DNA from: Microthrixaceae bacterium
Lineage (GTDB): Bacteria; Actinomycetota; Acidimicrobiia; Acidimicrobiales; Microtrichaceae
NCBI GenBank assembly: GCA_023957975.1
Contig: JAMLGM010000002.1
Coordinates: 310,001 to 374,000 of the forward strand
Length of the DNA: 64,000 nucleotides
Direction of reading: 5' to 3'
The position numbers and the translations under genes were made by a program. A model generated the notes under the pieces. The model was given only the letters and a program-made list of their open reading frames with translations, had not been told where the DNA came from and searched no databases. Every line of letters starts with the position of its first letter. The first letter of the stretch is position 1. Positions 8,243 to 16,587 of the stretch are shown here, one piece after another.

Positions 8243-9033
8243 GCGGTCGGGGTGAAGGCGTCGATCTGACGGCGCTCACCGGTGGCGTCGGTCAGGGAGA
8301 TGCTTCGCGGCCACACCCAGTCCTTGCCGCCGTGGCCGTGGATCTGCACGCCGCAACAGACCGCGACGTTGTGGTCCTTCCAGATCTCCTGTGCGTCGAT
8401 CGCTGCCCAGAGGTCGACTTCGGTCGCGTCGAGCGCGGCGACGGTCAGGTCGACGAGCGAGTCGGGCTTGTGGCCATCGACGACGAGGCGCAGGGCGAGC
8501 TTGGTCGCTTCGAAGTCGTCGAGGTCGACCTCGTTCGGGATGGTGCCTCGTTGTGACATGTCGTAGATCGCGGTGAGTGCGCCGCAGGTGGACGTGGGGG
8601 AGTCCTGCCCCTCGCGCACGGTCATGCCGACGGTGCCGTCATCTTCGATGCCGATGTGGGGAAGTCCGAACACCAGCAGGCTTCCGCGTCCGCTCGTGTA
8701 CGGAATATGAGCGAACGCCGCCCCCCACCCGGTCGCGCCCAGTGCCGGAACTCCGCCGAGGCCGGCGAGGGTGAAGGCCGGACCCCACTGCTCCTGGACC
8801 CGGGCGAAAAAGTTCGTGGTGAGTTCGTCGCGGCAGATGCTGACGAGCGGCAACGTGGTCTCCGGATCGAATCCGACCGCCCCCAACGACGACCGAACGG
8901 TGTCGAGATAGTCGGCTGCGGGAATCGAGCCGGGGAACGCTGCTTGCATGGCGGTACGAAATTCGAGTGTCATCAAATATCCAGTCTGAACCCGTGGCAC
9001 GCGCCGGCGCCAAGCGGGCCGATCAATCGTCAC
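8239..9033 (-). CDS. LCIB/C-type carbonic anhydrase-like protein
   Basis: Resembles the LCIB/LCIC family of algal CO2-concentrating proteins, whose members have a beta-carbonic-anhydrase-like fold. Seen in 264 residues: ICRDELT (Cys67, Arg68, Asp69), GLGGVPALGATGWGAAFAHIP, VFGLPHIGI (His126), and STCGAL (Cys150). Cys/His/Cys plus the Arg-Asp pair fit the expected zinc site. The GTG at 9033 overlaps the ccdA stop (GTGA), suggesting translational coupling; family homology begins near Met21 (8973), an alternative start. Its 3' end overlaps hemQ by 4 bp, convergently. Activity is inferred, not shown. Confidence 0.78.
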   Translation of the reverse strand: MTIDRPAWRRRVPRVQTGYLMTLEFRTAMQAAFPGSIPAADYLDTVRSSLGAVGFDPETTLPLVSICRDELTTNFFARVQEQWGPAFTLAGLGGVPALGATGWGAAFAHIPYTSGRGSLLVFGLPHIGIEDDGTVGMTVREGQDSPTSTCGALTAIYDMSQRGTIPNEVDLDDFEATKLALRLVVDGHKPDSLVDLTVAALDATEVDLWAAIDAQEIWKDHNVAVCCGVQIHGHGGKDWVWPRSISLTDATGERRQIDAFTPTA

Positions 9034-9959
9034 GAAGCGGGGGACGAGTCGCCCGCGTCGGTTTCGGGTGGGGTCGCGTGGCGCAACACCAGCGAAATGC
9101 TCAAAGCAGCGAGGACGACGATGGCGACGATGACACCGATTCGTACTTCGCCGGTGTTGTGAATGAACTCGGCAACCCAGTCACGCCAAGACGTCACCAG
9201 ACGCCCGAGGCTGTTGTCGGGCGTGGCTCCGGTGAGAATTCGAGCCTCGTACCAGCCGAAGTAGATCGCGACGAACCCGGAGATGATCAACAGCACGCCG
9301 CTCAGACGGGTCATGTGGGGGATCAGTGAGCGCAGCCGGTTGATGATTCCGACTTTGGCGAAGGTCACCGCCAACGTGAGAACACCGATGATGACTCCCA
9401 TGCCGAGTGCGTACATCAACAGGGTCATGAACCCGTCGAGGAGGTTGTGTTGCCGAAACGTGGTGGTGACCGCAGCGATGAACGGGCCGATCGCACAACT
9501 CAACGAGGCGACGCCGTAGCTGACCCCGAAGATGAAGGCGCTCAACGCCGATTGTGACCCCGACGAGGTGGACATTTTCGGGATGCGAACGACCGGAACG
9601 AACCCGAAGAGCATCGCTACCCCGAGGACGACGAGCGCGACCCCGACCCCGACCACGACCCATGGCAACCGGTGTCCGATCGCTGAGGACACCGAGGTCC
9701 ACACCACCCCGATGAGTCCGAACACCAGGACGAACCCTGCCGTCATTGCGGCGCTGACCGAGAGTGCTCGAATGACGGGCTGAGGTCCGCTCCGTGACGG
9801 CGCATCGGTGCCGGTGCCGGTGGCGGCGGATTCGGGGCCCGTTGCGGATTCGAGGCCGAGGTAATAGGAGAGGTAGGCGGGCAACAGGGCGAACCCACAC
9901 GGGTTGATGGCGGCCACCATCCCGGCGGAGAAGGCAAAGGTGAGTGCCGCTCCGTTCAT
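9030..9959 (-). CDS. ccdA: CcdA/DsbD-type cytochrome c biogenesis membrane protein
   Basis: Moves reducing equivalents from cytoplasmic thioredoxin across the membrane to extracytoplasmic thiol proteins, here for cytochrome c maturation. Seen in 309 residues: six or more hydrophobic segments, the first redox Cys in INPCGFALLPAYL (Cys21), and the second in ASLSCAIGPF (Cys155), the pair expected for CcdA. A polar loop (residues 38-62) separates the first two segments. It lies 13 bp after the thioredoxin-like gene and overlaps the LCIB gene. It could serve the c-type cytochromes encoded at 41-48 kb. No CcsA/ResB is nearby. Confidence 0.9.
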   Translation of the reverse strand: MNGAALTFAFSAGMVAAINPCGFALLPAYLSYYLGLESATGPESAATGTGTDAPSRSGPQPVIRALSVSAAMTAGFVLVFGLIGVVWTSVSSAIGHRLPWVVVGVGVALVVLGVAMLFGFVPVVRIPKMSTSSGSQSALSAFIFGVSYGVASLSCAIGPFIAAVTTTFRQHNLLDGFMTLLMYALGMGVIIGVLTLAVTFAKVGIINRLRSLIPHMTRLSGVLLIISGFVAIYFGWYEARILTGATPDNSLGRLVTSWRDWVAEFIHNTGEVRIGVIVAIVVLAALSISLVLRHATPPETDAGDSSPAS

Positions 9960-9972
9960 GTGAGCCGACGCT

Positions 9973-10569
9973 TCATCGTGCGTCGTCGATCATGGCTCGC
10001 AGCTCGGCCTCGTCGCGAAGCGCAGCGCTTTTCATCGCGGTCACCCGGCCTTCGGCATCCAACACGACGGTGTGGGGCATCGCGGTGCCGGCGAATTTGC
10101 CGAGCACCTCGTGGGTTTCGTCGCGTGTCTGCAGATAGGTGACGCCGGTTCGCTCGATCATCTCGGCGCCGAGCGATGCCGCTTCGAACACGTCGACTCC
10201 GACGAAATTCACCTCGTCTCCGAGGTCGTTGTACACCGATTCGATCATCGGCATCTCGGTGACACAGGGGACACAGGTCGACGCCCAGAAGTTGATGACC
10301 GTCGGCTTTCCGATGAAGGTTGAACTCGAAACGGTCGTGCCGTCGAAGGTGGTCAACTCCACCACCGGAGCCGGTTCGCCAACCTTGGCAACGCCGGTTT
10401 CGAGCTTCGTGACGAGATCGGCTGGTGAGATGGTCGCCGAGTCGCGGGCCGCCGGGCGCACGACGAAAACCCACGTCACCAAGAGCGCGACGCTCATCGA
10501 CACCATCGTCGAGATCAGAACGAGGCGCACGGTTGAGCGGGGGCGGCGTGAAACGTCGGGCGCGGTCAC
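9973..10569 (-). CDS. TlpA/ResA-like membrane-anchored thioredoxin
   Basis: Extracytoplasmic thiol reductase, likely partner of the CcdA protein downstream, keeping apocytochrome or other cysteines reduced. Seen in 198 residues: an N-terminal anchor (LVLISTMVSMSVALLVTWVFVV, 16-37), a TlpA-like domain with NFWASTCVPCVTEMP (active Cys99 and Cys102), and a cis-Pro segment TAMPHTVVLDAEG. The GTG start at 10569 has TACCGT 6 nt upstream (leaderless pattern). First gene of a three-gene leftward unit with ccdA and the LCIB gene. Confidence 0.9.
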   Translation of the reverse strand: MTAPDVSRRPRSTVRLVLISTMVSMSVALLVTWVFVVRPAARDSATISPADLVTKLETGVAKVGEPAPVVELTTFDGTTVSSSTFIGKPTVINFWASTCVPCVTEMPMIESVYNDLGDEVNFVGVDVFEAASLGAEMIERTGVTYLQTRDETHEVLGKFAGTAMPHTVVLDAEGRVTAMKSAALRDEAELRAMIDDAR

Positions 10570-10575
10570 GCATCA

Positions 10576-10581
10576 ACGGTA
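10576..10581 (-). promoter_or_regulatory. -10 element TACCGT of the tlpA-ccdA-LCIB unit
   Basis: TACCGT 6 nt before the GTG at 10569, without a Shine-Dalgarno sequence. Confidence 0.4.
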
Positions 10582-10665
10582 CCCAGGGTGTTCTCGTAGC
10601 GAGGAATCGGACCTGTGAATCGTGTCGGAGCCACCCGGCGTTCGGGTGCCGGGCCCGGACGCGTC

Positions 10666-10699
10666 ACCGCCCACGGCCGGGAGGGGAGCCGTGGGCGGT
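10666..10699. terminator. strong hairpin between whiB and the tlpA unit
   Basis: Perfect 12-bp inverted repeat, ACCGCCCACGGC and its complement, around a 10-nt loop. It lies 130 bp after the whiB stop and before the next promoter on the same strand. No U-tract follows on either strand, so the terminator role is inferred from position. Confidence 0.5.
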
Positions 10700-10828
10700 T
10701 CGCGATCTGGCCGATCCGCCACCGTCCGGCGGGGTCTGACGGGACCCCTCGCCACAACTGCTCCGGCTCGTCGAGCGTCACCGGTGCGTGTGGGGTCGTG
10801 GACTGTGGCGGAGGTGCAGCGGGTGAGA

Positions 10829-11173
10829 TCAGGCCGGCTGCAGGTGGCGGAGGTGTTCGGGGAACGGGATCTGAGGCATCTGGTCCTCAGGGCGTGGAGT
10901 CTTCGGGGGTCGCCCTCGCCGACGCTTGGTCATCACGACCTTTCCGGCGACGATCAACTGCCCTCCCCAGACGCCCCACTGCTCTTGACGGGCAAGTGCG
11001 GTGTCGAGGCACTCGGAGATGACGGGGCAGGTGGAGCAGATCGTTTTGGCGGCGATGATGTCGGACAGATCATCGGAGAAGAAGAGTCGAGCGGTACCCG
11101 GGGTGGCAGCGGCGCACGCGGCGTCGAGGTGCCAGGAGGTATCGGGTTCGAGGGTGAGCGGAAGTGCGGACAT
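10829..11173 (-). CDS. WhiB-family regulator with AT-hook-like tail (WhiB7-like)
   Basis: [4Fe-4S] WhiB-like transcription factor that binds the primary sigma factor. Seen in 114 residues: four cluster Cys (20, 46, 49, 55; spacing C-x2-C-x5-C for the last three), the turn GVWGG (67-71), and a basic KRRRGRPPK (83-91). The E/Q-x-WGVWGG block followed by an RGRP AT-hook is the WhiB7 signature; WhiB7 activates intrinsic drug-resistance genes. The ATG at 11173 has AAAGGA upstream. The roughly 600-bp upstream region holds two small ORFs and a hairpin, recalling the attenuated whiB7 leader. The subclass call rests on the tail and context. Confidence 0.85.
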   Translation of the reverse strand: MSALPLTLEPDTSWHLDAACAAATPGTARLFFSDDLSDIIAAKTICSTCPVISECLDTALARQEQWGVWGGQLIVAGKVVMTKRRRGRPPKTPRPEDQMPQIPFPEHLRHLQPA

Positions 11174-11210
11174 TTGGGTTCGAATCCTTTCGCCAGGTTC
11201 CCCTGGCAGG

Positions 11211-11321
11211 TCAGGTGCTACGTAGCTGGGCGTCGTGGCGGCGCTTGGCCGCACCGGCGGTCGAGGTGGTCGACGTGGTCGTGGTGAGCGTGGTGAGATG
11301 GGGATTCGAGGTGGGATACAT
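11211..11321 (-). CDS. small ORF (36 aa), Thr-rich, in the whiB leader
   Basis: Unrecognised 36-residue peptide. Seen: ATG at 11321 with AAGGA at good spacing, then a run LTTLTTTTSTTST and a basic tail KRRHDAQLRST; the stop is 37 bp before the whiB start. The ribosome-binding site, orientation and position suggest a leader peptide whose translation could affect whiB expression. No conservation could be tested. Confidence 0.4.
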   Translation of the reverse strand: MYPTSNPHLTTLTTTTSTTSTAGAAKRRHDAQLRST

Positions 11322-11396
11322 GGGATGTCCTTCTGGGTGTTGGTAGGGGTGTGGGAGTGGGCGGGCGGTGGCTGCGGTGAAGGTGTCGTGAAACGC

Positions 11397-11433
11397 CGAA
11401 CGGGCCGCTGGAGTGTTCCAGGCGGCCCGTTCG
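11397..11433 (-). terminator. long hairpin in the whiB leader
   Basis: A 12-bp GC-rich stem (CGAACGGGCCGC) extended by 4 more pairs across a one-base bulge, with a 4-nt loop. On the minus strand it is followed by GCGTTTCAC. It lies between the 70-aa and 36-aa small ORFs, where an attenuator would be expected. Confidence 0.55.
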
Positions 11434-11460
11434 GAGAATCTTGTTTCGCTGTCGAGTGCG

Positions 11461-11673
11461 TTACTCGATGCGGTGATCCTCAAGGGCCGACAGATTGCAC
11501 TTGGTCGCATAGGCGGCGCAGGTGGCAATGCGGGTCGCCGGAGTGGCGATGGCTGCGGTGCCCGACTGCCAACCGTGGCGCACAGCACGGCAGGCGAGAT
11601 GCGACACCCGAACATGCGCGCGCGACGAAGTCGTGGCTTCGCCGGTCATGCTGTTGTTCGTTGCGGTGCGCAT
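11461..11673 (-). CDS. small hypothetical ORF (70 aa) upstream of whiB
   Basis: Unrecognised 70-residue frame. Seen: ATG at 11673 with GAAGGA upstream, Thr/Ala-rich, three Cys, ending ALEDHRIE; a strong hairpin begins 28 bp after its stop. The reading frame is short and could be chance, but the ribosome-binding site and the following hairpin favour a translated leader or small protein. A 12-bp perfect tandem repeat (11699-11722) lies just upstream. Confidence 0.35.
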   Translation of the reverse strand: MRTATNNSMTGEATTSSRAHVRVSHLACRAVRHGWQSGTAAIATPATRIATCAAYATKCNLSALEDHRIE

Positions 11674-11698
11674 TGCCGTGCGTCCTTCGGGCCCTGAG

Positions 11699-11722
11699 GT
11701 GGGTTCAGCGGTGGGTTCAGCG
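11699..11722. repeat. perfect 12-bp tandem repeat
   Basis: Two copies of GTGGGTTCAGCG at 11699-11710 and 11711-11722, in the region upstream of the whiB leader ORFs. No function visible. Confidence 0.85.
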
Positions 11723-11837
11723 TTGGCTGAATGTGGGTTCCAGTATGGCGGAGTTCGCTGCGAAACCGGTGTCAAGGGCACCACACCGCTGCGGAACCCG
11801 TCAAACGAATTTCGCAGAAGATTCCAAAAGTCCGGTC

Positions 11838-12938
11838 TCACACGGTGATTTCGTAGACCGGGAACCCGTCGCGGTGGTGGCGGGTTGCCCGGCCGACATT
11901 CACGAGATGTTCGAGGTGGGCGTAGGTCTCCGATTCGGCCATCGACCCCCACGAGCGTTCGGCGAACAGCTCGCGTGAAAAGGCCTCGACCGTGGCGATG
12001 CCGAGGGTTGCGCCGATGCGTTCGATGCGTTCGAGGCGATCGATGTGGTGACGTTCGATGGCGTCGACCCTGCCGACCAGGTCGGTGAAGGGGTGCCCGT
12101 GGGCCGGCAGGGTGAGCGTGATGTCGGGAAGGGTGCGCACGAGATCGAGAGCGTTGAAGAATTCGGCGAGGGCGTCGGTGTGGGAACGCAGGCCGGAGAT
12201 GTGGGGAGTGATCGTCGGCAGGACGTGATCTCCGCTGAACAAGATGCCCTCGGCCAGATCGACCAGGCACAGGTGATCACCGGTATGGCCGGGGGTGTGC
12301 ACCGCCACCCATTCGCGACGCCCCAAGCGAATGACGTCGTCGTGGTCGAGCCGGACGTTGGGCTCGTTGTGGATGAAGCCCCAGCGGGTATCGGCATCCC
12401 AGGAGCGAACCACCTCGATCTCGGCGCGGCTCGGCATCGGAACCGAACCGCCCCACGGGGCGCGCAACGCTCCGAGGTCGGGGATGGGGCCGTCGCCGAG
12501 CACCGCCTGTTCAAGCGCGCCGCGAAGCTGCTCGAAGCTCGCGCCCGGTGCGGCATCGGCGAGTTGGAGTTCGGTGTCGTCGTCGCCGTCGAAGTGGGTG
12601 GCGAAATGCCGGTGGGCGACGATGTCGGCCTCGTTGGTGTAGCGGAGGCGCCCGGCCCCGCCGAAGTGGTCGGGGTGGCTGTGGGTGACAAAGACCGTGT
12701 GGATCCGGCTGGTCGGCGCGCCGATCTGTGCGAAGCGTTGCTCAAGTGCGGCAGCGGTTGCCGGGTCGGGAAAGCCGGGGTCGATGACGGTGAAGCCGCG
12801 CTCGTCTTCGAGGGCGTAACAGTTCACGTGGCCGAGGCCGGGCAGGTTGATCGGCAGTTGCAGACGGTAGATACCCTCGGCGACAGCGGTGACCTCCTCC
12901 GATGCCGGGAGCCGCTCCTGGCGCTCGATCTCGGTCAT
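11838..12938 (-). CDS. MBL-fold metallo-hydrolase
   Basis: Metallo-beta-lactamase-superfamily hydrolase of unknown substrate, cytoplasmic by lack of signal. Seen in 366 residues: NCYALEDERGFTVIDPG (39-55), the metal motif THSHPDHFGG (His86, His88, Asp90, His91), AVHTPGHTGDHLCLVDL, and FSGDHVLP. The C-terminal third is helical and resembles the DNA-binding-like extension of LACTB2-type MBL proteins. The ATG overlaps the orn stop (ATGA), so it is co-translated with orn, which would suit a role in RNA or nucleotide turnover (inference). Confidence 0.9.
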   Translation of the reverse strand: MTEIERQERLPASEEVTAVAEGIYRLQLPINLPGLGHVNCYALEDERGFTVIDPGFPDPATAAALEQRFAQIGAPTSRIHTVFVTHSHPDHFGGAGRLRYTNEADIVAHRHFATHFDGDDDTELQLADAAPGASFEQLRGALEQAVLGDGPIPDLGALRAPWGGSVPMPSRAEIEVVRSWDADTRWGFIHNEPNVRLDHDDVIRLGRREWVAVHTPGHTGDHLCLVDLAEGILFSGDHVLPTITPHISGLRSHTDALAEFFNALDLVRTLPDITLTLPAHGHPFTDLVGRVDAIERHHIDRLERIERIGATLGIATVEAFSRELFAERSWGSMAESETYAHLEHLVNVGRATRHHRDGFPVYEITV

Positions 12939-13486
12939 AGGTTCGGCTCGGTTGCCGCGGCGAAAACGTTGTCTCGCCAGTACTTCAGTTCGGCGACGCT
13001 TTCTCGAATGTCGTCCATCGCCCGGTGGGCGGTCGCCTTGTGTGGCGCCGCCGCGAGCGCCTCGGGATACCACCGGCGGGCGAGTTCCTTGATGGTGGAC
13101 ACGTCGACCGAGCGGTAGTGGAGATGGTTCTCGATCTGTGGGAGATAGGCGTTGAGGAAGCGTCGGTCCATGCCGATCGAGTTGCCGCACAGCGGAACGC
13201 TGCGTGGCTGAGGGGCGTGTTCCTTGATGAACGCCAGGGTTTCGGCGCCGGCCTGTTCGAGGGTGATCTCCGACGAGCGGATGGCGTCGAGCAGGCCGCT
13301 GGAGGTGTGCATGTTGAGCACGACCTTGTCCATGTTCGCGAGCGCTTCGGGCGGCTGGTGGATCACCAGATCCGGTCCTTCGGCGACGATGTTGAGGTCG
13401 TCGTCGGTGATCAGGGTCGCGATCTCCACGATGACGTCGGTTCGGTCGTCGAGTCCGGTCATCTCCAGGTCCATCCACACGAGCAT
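12935..13486 (-). CDS. orn: oligoribonuclease
   Basis: 3'-5' exoribonuclease that removes 2-5-nt RNAs and pGpG, the product of c-di-GMP breakdown. Seen in 183 residues: DEDDh family start VWMDLEMTGLD (Asp6, Glu8), CGNSIGMDRRFL, and the C-terminal HRAMDDIRES with catalytic His and Asp. Length matches Orn. The ATG at 13486 has TAGCCT 7 nt upstream. It is divergent from dut with only 63 bp between. The link to c-di-GMP is of note because an RsiG-like protein occurs at 21216. Confidence 0.95.
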   Translation of the reverse strand: MLVWMDLEMTGLDDRTDVIVEIATLITDDDLNIVAEGPDLVIHQPPEALANMDKVVLNMHTSSGLLDAIRSSEITLEQAGAETLAFIKEHAPQPRSVPLCGNSIGMDRRFLNAYLPQIENHLHYRSVDVSTIKELARRWYPEALAAAPHKATAHRAMDDIRESVAELKYWRDNVFAAATEPNL

Positions 13487-13493
13487 GGGCTGG

Positions 13494-13542
13494 AGGCTAC
13501 CGGCACCGGTTAAGAATCGCCGTTCCGGCGCTCGGGTAGGGT
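13494..13542. promoter_or_regulatory. divergent leaderless promoters of orn and dut
   Basis: TAGCCT (minus, 13499-13494) is 7 nt before the orn ATG, and TAGGGT (plus, 13537-13542) is 7 nt before the dut GTG. The -35 regions of the two must overlap in the 63-bp gap. Confidence 0.5.
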
Positions 13543-13549
13543 CGTCGCC

Positions 13550-13987
13550 GTGGAAATTCCGTTGATGCGTGTCGACCCGTCCATCGAGGTGCCTGAGGCG
13601 GCGAAGCCTGGCGATGCCGGCGTCGACCTTCGTTCGACCATCGACGTGGTCATCGCCCCGGGAGGGCACCGCGAGTTGGTGCCGACCGGCGTCGCCATCG
13701 CGATTCCCGACGGGTATGCGGGGTTCGTTCAGCCTCGCAGCGGGTTGGCCCTCAAGCACGGGGTGACCGTGTTGAACACCCCGGGCCTCATCGATTCGGG
13801 GTACCGCGGCGAGTTGAAGGTGGTGCTGGTCAACACCGACCCCTCCGAACCGTTCCACGTCGTGCGCGGAGAGCGCATCGCCCAGTTGGTGATTCAGGCG
13901 GTCGAACGTCCGGTGTTTGTGGAAGTGGCTTCGCTCGACGACACCGACCGGGGCACCGGAGGGTTCGGTCACACCGGACGCGGTTAG
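13550..13987 (+). CDS. dut: dUTP diphosphatase
   Basis: Hydrolyses dUTP to dUMP, limiting uracil in DNA and feeding dTMP synthesis. Seen in 145 residues: motif 1 DAGVDLRS, motif 2 [10 protein letters not shown], motif 3 [17 protein letters not shown], motif 4 ERIAQLVI, and motif 5 [10 protein letters not shown] at the C-terminus. All five trimeric dUTPase motifs are intact. Start GTG at 13550, with a leaderless -10. The last 4 bp overlap the convergent phosphoesterase gene. Confidence 0.96.
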   Translation: MEIPLMRVDPSIEVPEAAKPGDAGVDLRSTIDVVIAPGGHRELVPTGVAIAIPDGYAGFVQPRSGLALKHGVTVLNTPGLIDSGYRGELKVVLVNTDPSEPFHVVRGERIAQLVIQAVERPVFVEVASLDDTDRGTGGFGHTGRG

Positions 13988-15270
13988 CGGGTCGGGACGA
14001 TCTCGAACCGTTCCGGACTGCCCTGGCCCGTGCCGCCCGGAGTCCAACCGACGAGGACCGGGCGCGGGTCGTCGAGCGATCCGTCCCACTCGATACCGGT
14101 GATCAGGCGCTCGCCGATACCGCTGCCCCCGTTCACGTAGCGGTCCCAACGGCCGCCGAAACGTGAGCCGGGCCCCTGCATCGGGACATGGGTGTGGCCG
14201 AGGATCAGCCATGTGTCGAGCAGGCGTTCGCGGCGCATCGACGCGAACAGCAGTTCCTCGTCGAGCGAGTCGTAGTCGGTGGTGGCACCGATGAGCGGGT
14301 GCAGTTCGATGAGGCGATCGCGTGGGCCCTCGGCGCGAAGGCGTTCGGCAACCCCGGCGGGCGGCAATCCCTCGGGCAGGGTGAGGCCCGGGGTGTCGAT
14401 GATCGTGTTGCCCAACCAGGTCGAGAACTTGCCCAGGCGGTCGCGTCCGGGAGCGTTCCAGCCGTCGGTGTGGTGCCCGTGGGCGATGAGCGCCGTCATC
14501 GTGCCGTGCTCGTCGTCGAGGGTGATGAAGTCGGCCAGCGGGAACGGTCCGAGCCGATCGGTGAGCACTCGGGCGACCTCGTGGTGATGCAGCGGGTCGT
14601 CGTGGTTGCCGACCGTGCGCAGGTATCGACCGTCCGCAGCGAAGCGCGATGCGATCACCGAGTAGATCTCGTCGTTGTTGTCGATGATCGCGGCCAGGTA
14701 TTGCCGATAGAGCGCGGTGCTCAGGCGGTCGTCGCCGAGCGCCCCTCCGAGGAGCCGCAGTGCGTCATAGGTCGCGCCAAGCGTCGACCCGCCGACCATC
14801 CAGAAGTCTTCGACGTCGCCGTTCTCGCACAAGGTCCAGCCGTCGTCGGCGTAGCGGCGCAGCACCTCCGCATAGAGCGACTTGGTGCCCTGGCGTCGGG
14901 GCCAGTCGAGACGCCCGGGGACGCACCGATGCAGGTCGGAGAAGATGACGATGCGTTCGCTGTGGGGACGGCGCACGACGACGTCGGCGCCGGTGCTCGG
15001 CGTCCGGCCACGCGAGATGCTCGACACGGCGGTCGGAAACTCGCGGATGTCTCGCTTGGCTCGCCGGTGGTGGGTGTTCGCGACGAACAGGGCGAACGGA
15101 ACCCACAGCGGTGCGCCGACTGCGAGGACGAGGAATTTGAGCAATGCCCACAGTGTGGCGAGTGCGCCGATTCGCGCAGACTGGTCGTGGGCGCGCCGTC
15201 GGTCGATGGCCTTGGCCCACCGCAGGATCGATTCGATACGTTCGTCGAGGGGTTCAGCGGCCAACGCCAT
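13984..15270 (-). CDS. calcineurin-like metallophosphoesterase
   Basis: Metallophosphoesterase of unknown substrate. Seen in 428 residues: an N-terminal hydrophobic segment ([28 protein letters not shown]) that may anchor it to the membrane, then the five metal motifs [32 protein letters not shown] and LGHTHVP. The ATG at 15270 ([14 protein letters not shown]) is chosen; an in-frame GTG at 15327 is possible and neither has a clear ribosome-binding site. It is convergent with dut and divergent from the glycosyltransferase gene. Confidence 0.85.
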   Translation of the reverse strand: MALAAEPLDERIESILRWAKAIDRRRAHDQSARIGALATLWALLKFLVLAVGAPLWVPFALFVANTHHRRAKRDIREFPTAVSSISRGRTPSTGADVVVRRPHSERIVIFSDLHRCVPGRLDWPRRQGTKSLYAEVLRRYADDGWTLCENGDVEDFWMVGGSTLGATYDALRLLGGALGDDRLSTALYRQYLAAIIDNNDEIYSVIASRFAADGRYLRTVGNHDDPLHHHEVARVLTDRLGPFPLADFITLDDEHGTMTALIAHGHHTDGWNAPGRDRLGKFSTWLGNTIIDTPGLTLPEGLPPAGVAERLRAEGPRDRLIELHPLIGATTDYDSLDEELLFASMRRERLLDTWLILGHTHVPMQGPGSRFGGRWDRYVNGGSGIGERLITGIEWDGSLDDPRPVLVGWTPGGTGQGSPERFEIVPTR

Positions 15271-15365
15271 GGTCTCAGTGTCGCGCTCGCGGACGTGGCG
15301 CACCGGAATCGGCGCCTCCTCTGGCACACTGTCGAGCGCCCCGCCCGCCGATCACGGAGTGTTCC

Positions 15366-16550
15366 ATGAGTGCCAGTCCACGTCGCCGTGACCAGGTGGG
15401 AACCGACTCGGTTCGCACCGTCGTCTACTACACCGACGCCGCGCAGATCGGCGGGGCGGAGACGGTGGCACGCACGCTGCTCGCCGAGTTGGACGATCGG
15501 TTCGAGGTCACCATCGTCGGGTCGGACGCGTCGGTCGTCGACCACATCGCAGCCGTGCGACCGTCGGCGAACACGGTGCTGGTGCCGCCGATCACCGATC
15601 GCCGCGACGTCGCGGCGATGGTGAAGTTGCGCCGAGTGCTGCGGGCGCTGCGACCCGACATCTTCCACGCGAATCTGAGCGAGGGATCCTCGTGTCAGTA
15701 CGGCCTGCTCGTGGCACTGTCGATTCCGGGCCTGCGAGTCGTCGCCACCGAAAACTCTCCGATGGGGGTCCGTTCGGGGTTATCGCGCCGGATCAAGCGG
15801 TTCTCGGCTCCGAGGTTCGATGCGCACATCGGGGTAGGCCGTCGGGCCGCGGCACTGGTCGAGGCCGACGTCGGGTTGGCTTCGGGGGCCGTGGAGGTGA
15901 TCCCGAACGCGGTGCCGGTGGTCGAACACCGCTCGCCGGCCCACCGTGCGCCGGCAGGGAGCGACAGCCCCGTGCGCATCGTGGCGATCTCCCGGTTCGA
16001 TCCGGTCAAGGGCCTCGACGTTCTGTTCGACGCGGTGGCGCTGCTCGACCGGGGCTCGCTTTCGCCGTTCGAGGTCGTCGTGATCGGCGACGGACCACAA
16101 CGCGGCGAACTCGAGGCGCACATCGATCGTCTTGGCATTCGCGACCTCGTCACGCTGGTCGGGTGGGTCGACGACGCCCGACAGGAGCTGGTCGATTTCG
16201 ATCTGTTCGTTTTGCCGTCGCGCCTCGAAGGCCTGCCCATGTCGCTGCTCGAGGCCATGCACGCCAGGGTGGCGGTGGTCGCCACCGACGTCGGCAGCGT
16301 GCGCGAGGTGTTGGACTCCGACGCGGTGGGCGTCGTCGTCGCCCCGGGGGATGCACCGGCGTTGGCCGAGGCCATCGGCGCGTTGATCGACGACGGGCAG
16401 CGTCGGCACGGCCTTGCCGCCGCCGGGCAGGCCCGTGCGCTCGAGCAGTACACGAGCGCCGTGAACGTCGCCGCCTACGCCGCGGTGTATGACCGGGTGA
16501 TGGCCGAGCCGACTCATCGGCTGCGCGGTCGCCCGAACGCTCGAGGCTGA
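15366..16550 (+). CDS. GT4-family glycosyltransferase
   Basis: GT-B-fold retaining glycosyltransferase; acceptor unknown. Seen in 394 residues: N-terminal TVVYYTDAAQIGGAETVARTLL, the central VEVIPNAVPV and VRIVAISRFDPVKGLDVLFDAV, then LPSRLEGLPMSLLEAMHARVAVVATDVGSVREVL containing the family Glu-x7-Glu. The ATG at 15366 has GGAG about 6 nt upstream. It stands alone on its strand next to a DUF2085 gene, so a cell-envelope polysaccharide role is only a guess. Confidence 0.88.
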   Translation: MSASPRRRDQVGTDSVRTVVYYTDAAQIGGAETVARTLLAELDDRFEVTIVGSDASVVDHIAAVRPSANTVLVPPITDRRDVAAMVKLRRVLRALRPDIFHANLSEGSSCQYGLLVALSIPGLRVVATENSPMGVRSGLSRRIKRFSAPRFDAHIGVGRRAAALVEADVGLASGAVEVIPNAVPVVEHRSPAHRAPAGSDSPVRIVAISRFDPVKGLDVLFDAVALLDRGSLSPFEVVVIGDGPQRGELEAHIDRLGIRDLVTLVGWVDDARQELVDFDLFVLPSRLEGLPMSLLEAMHARVAVVATDVGSVREVLDSDAVGVVVAPGDAPALAEAIGALIDDGQRRHGLAAAGQARALEQYTSAVNVAAYAAVYDRVMAEPTHRLRGRPNARG

Positions 16551-16587
16551 GCCCTCAATCCCGCGGTCGTCGTGCCGATGGGAGCCC

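Noticed and set aside
11742..11775. TTGACA (11775-11770) with CATACT (11747-11742) as the whiB promoter
   Set aside because: The spacer is 22 bp, too long for a standard sigma-70-type promoter. Left unassigned.
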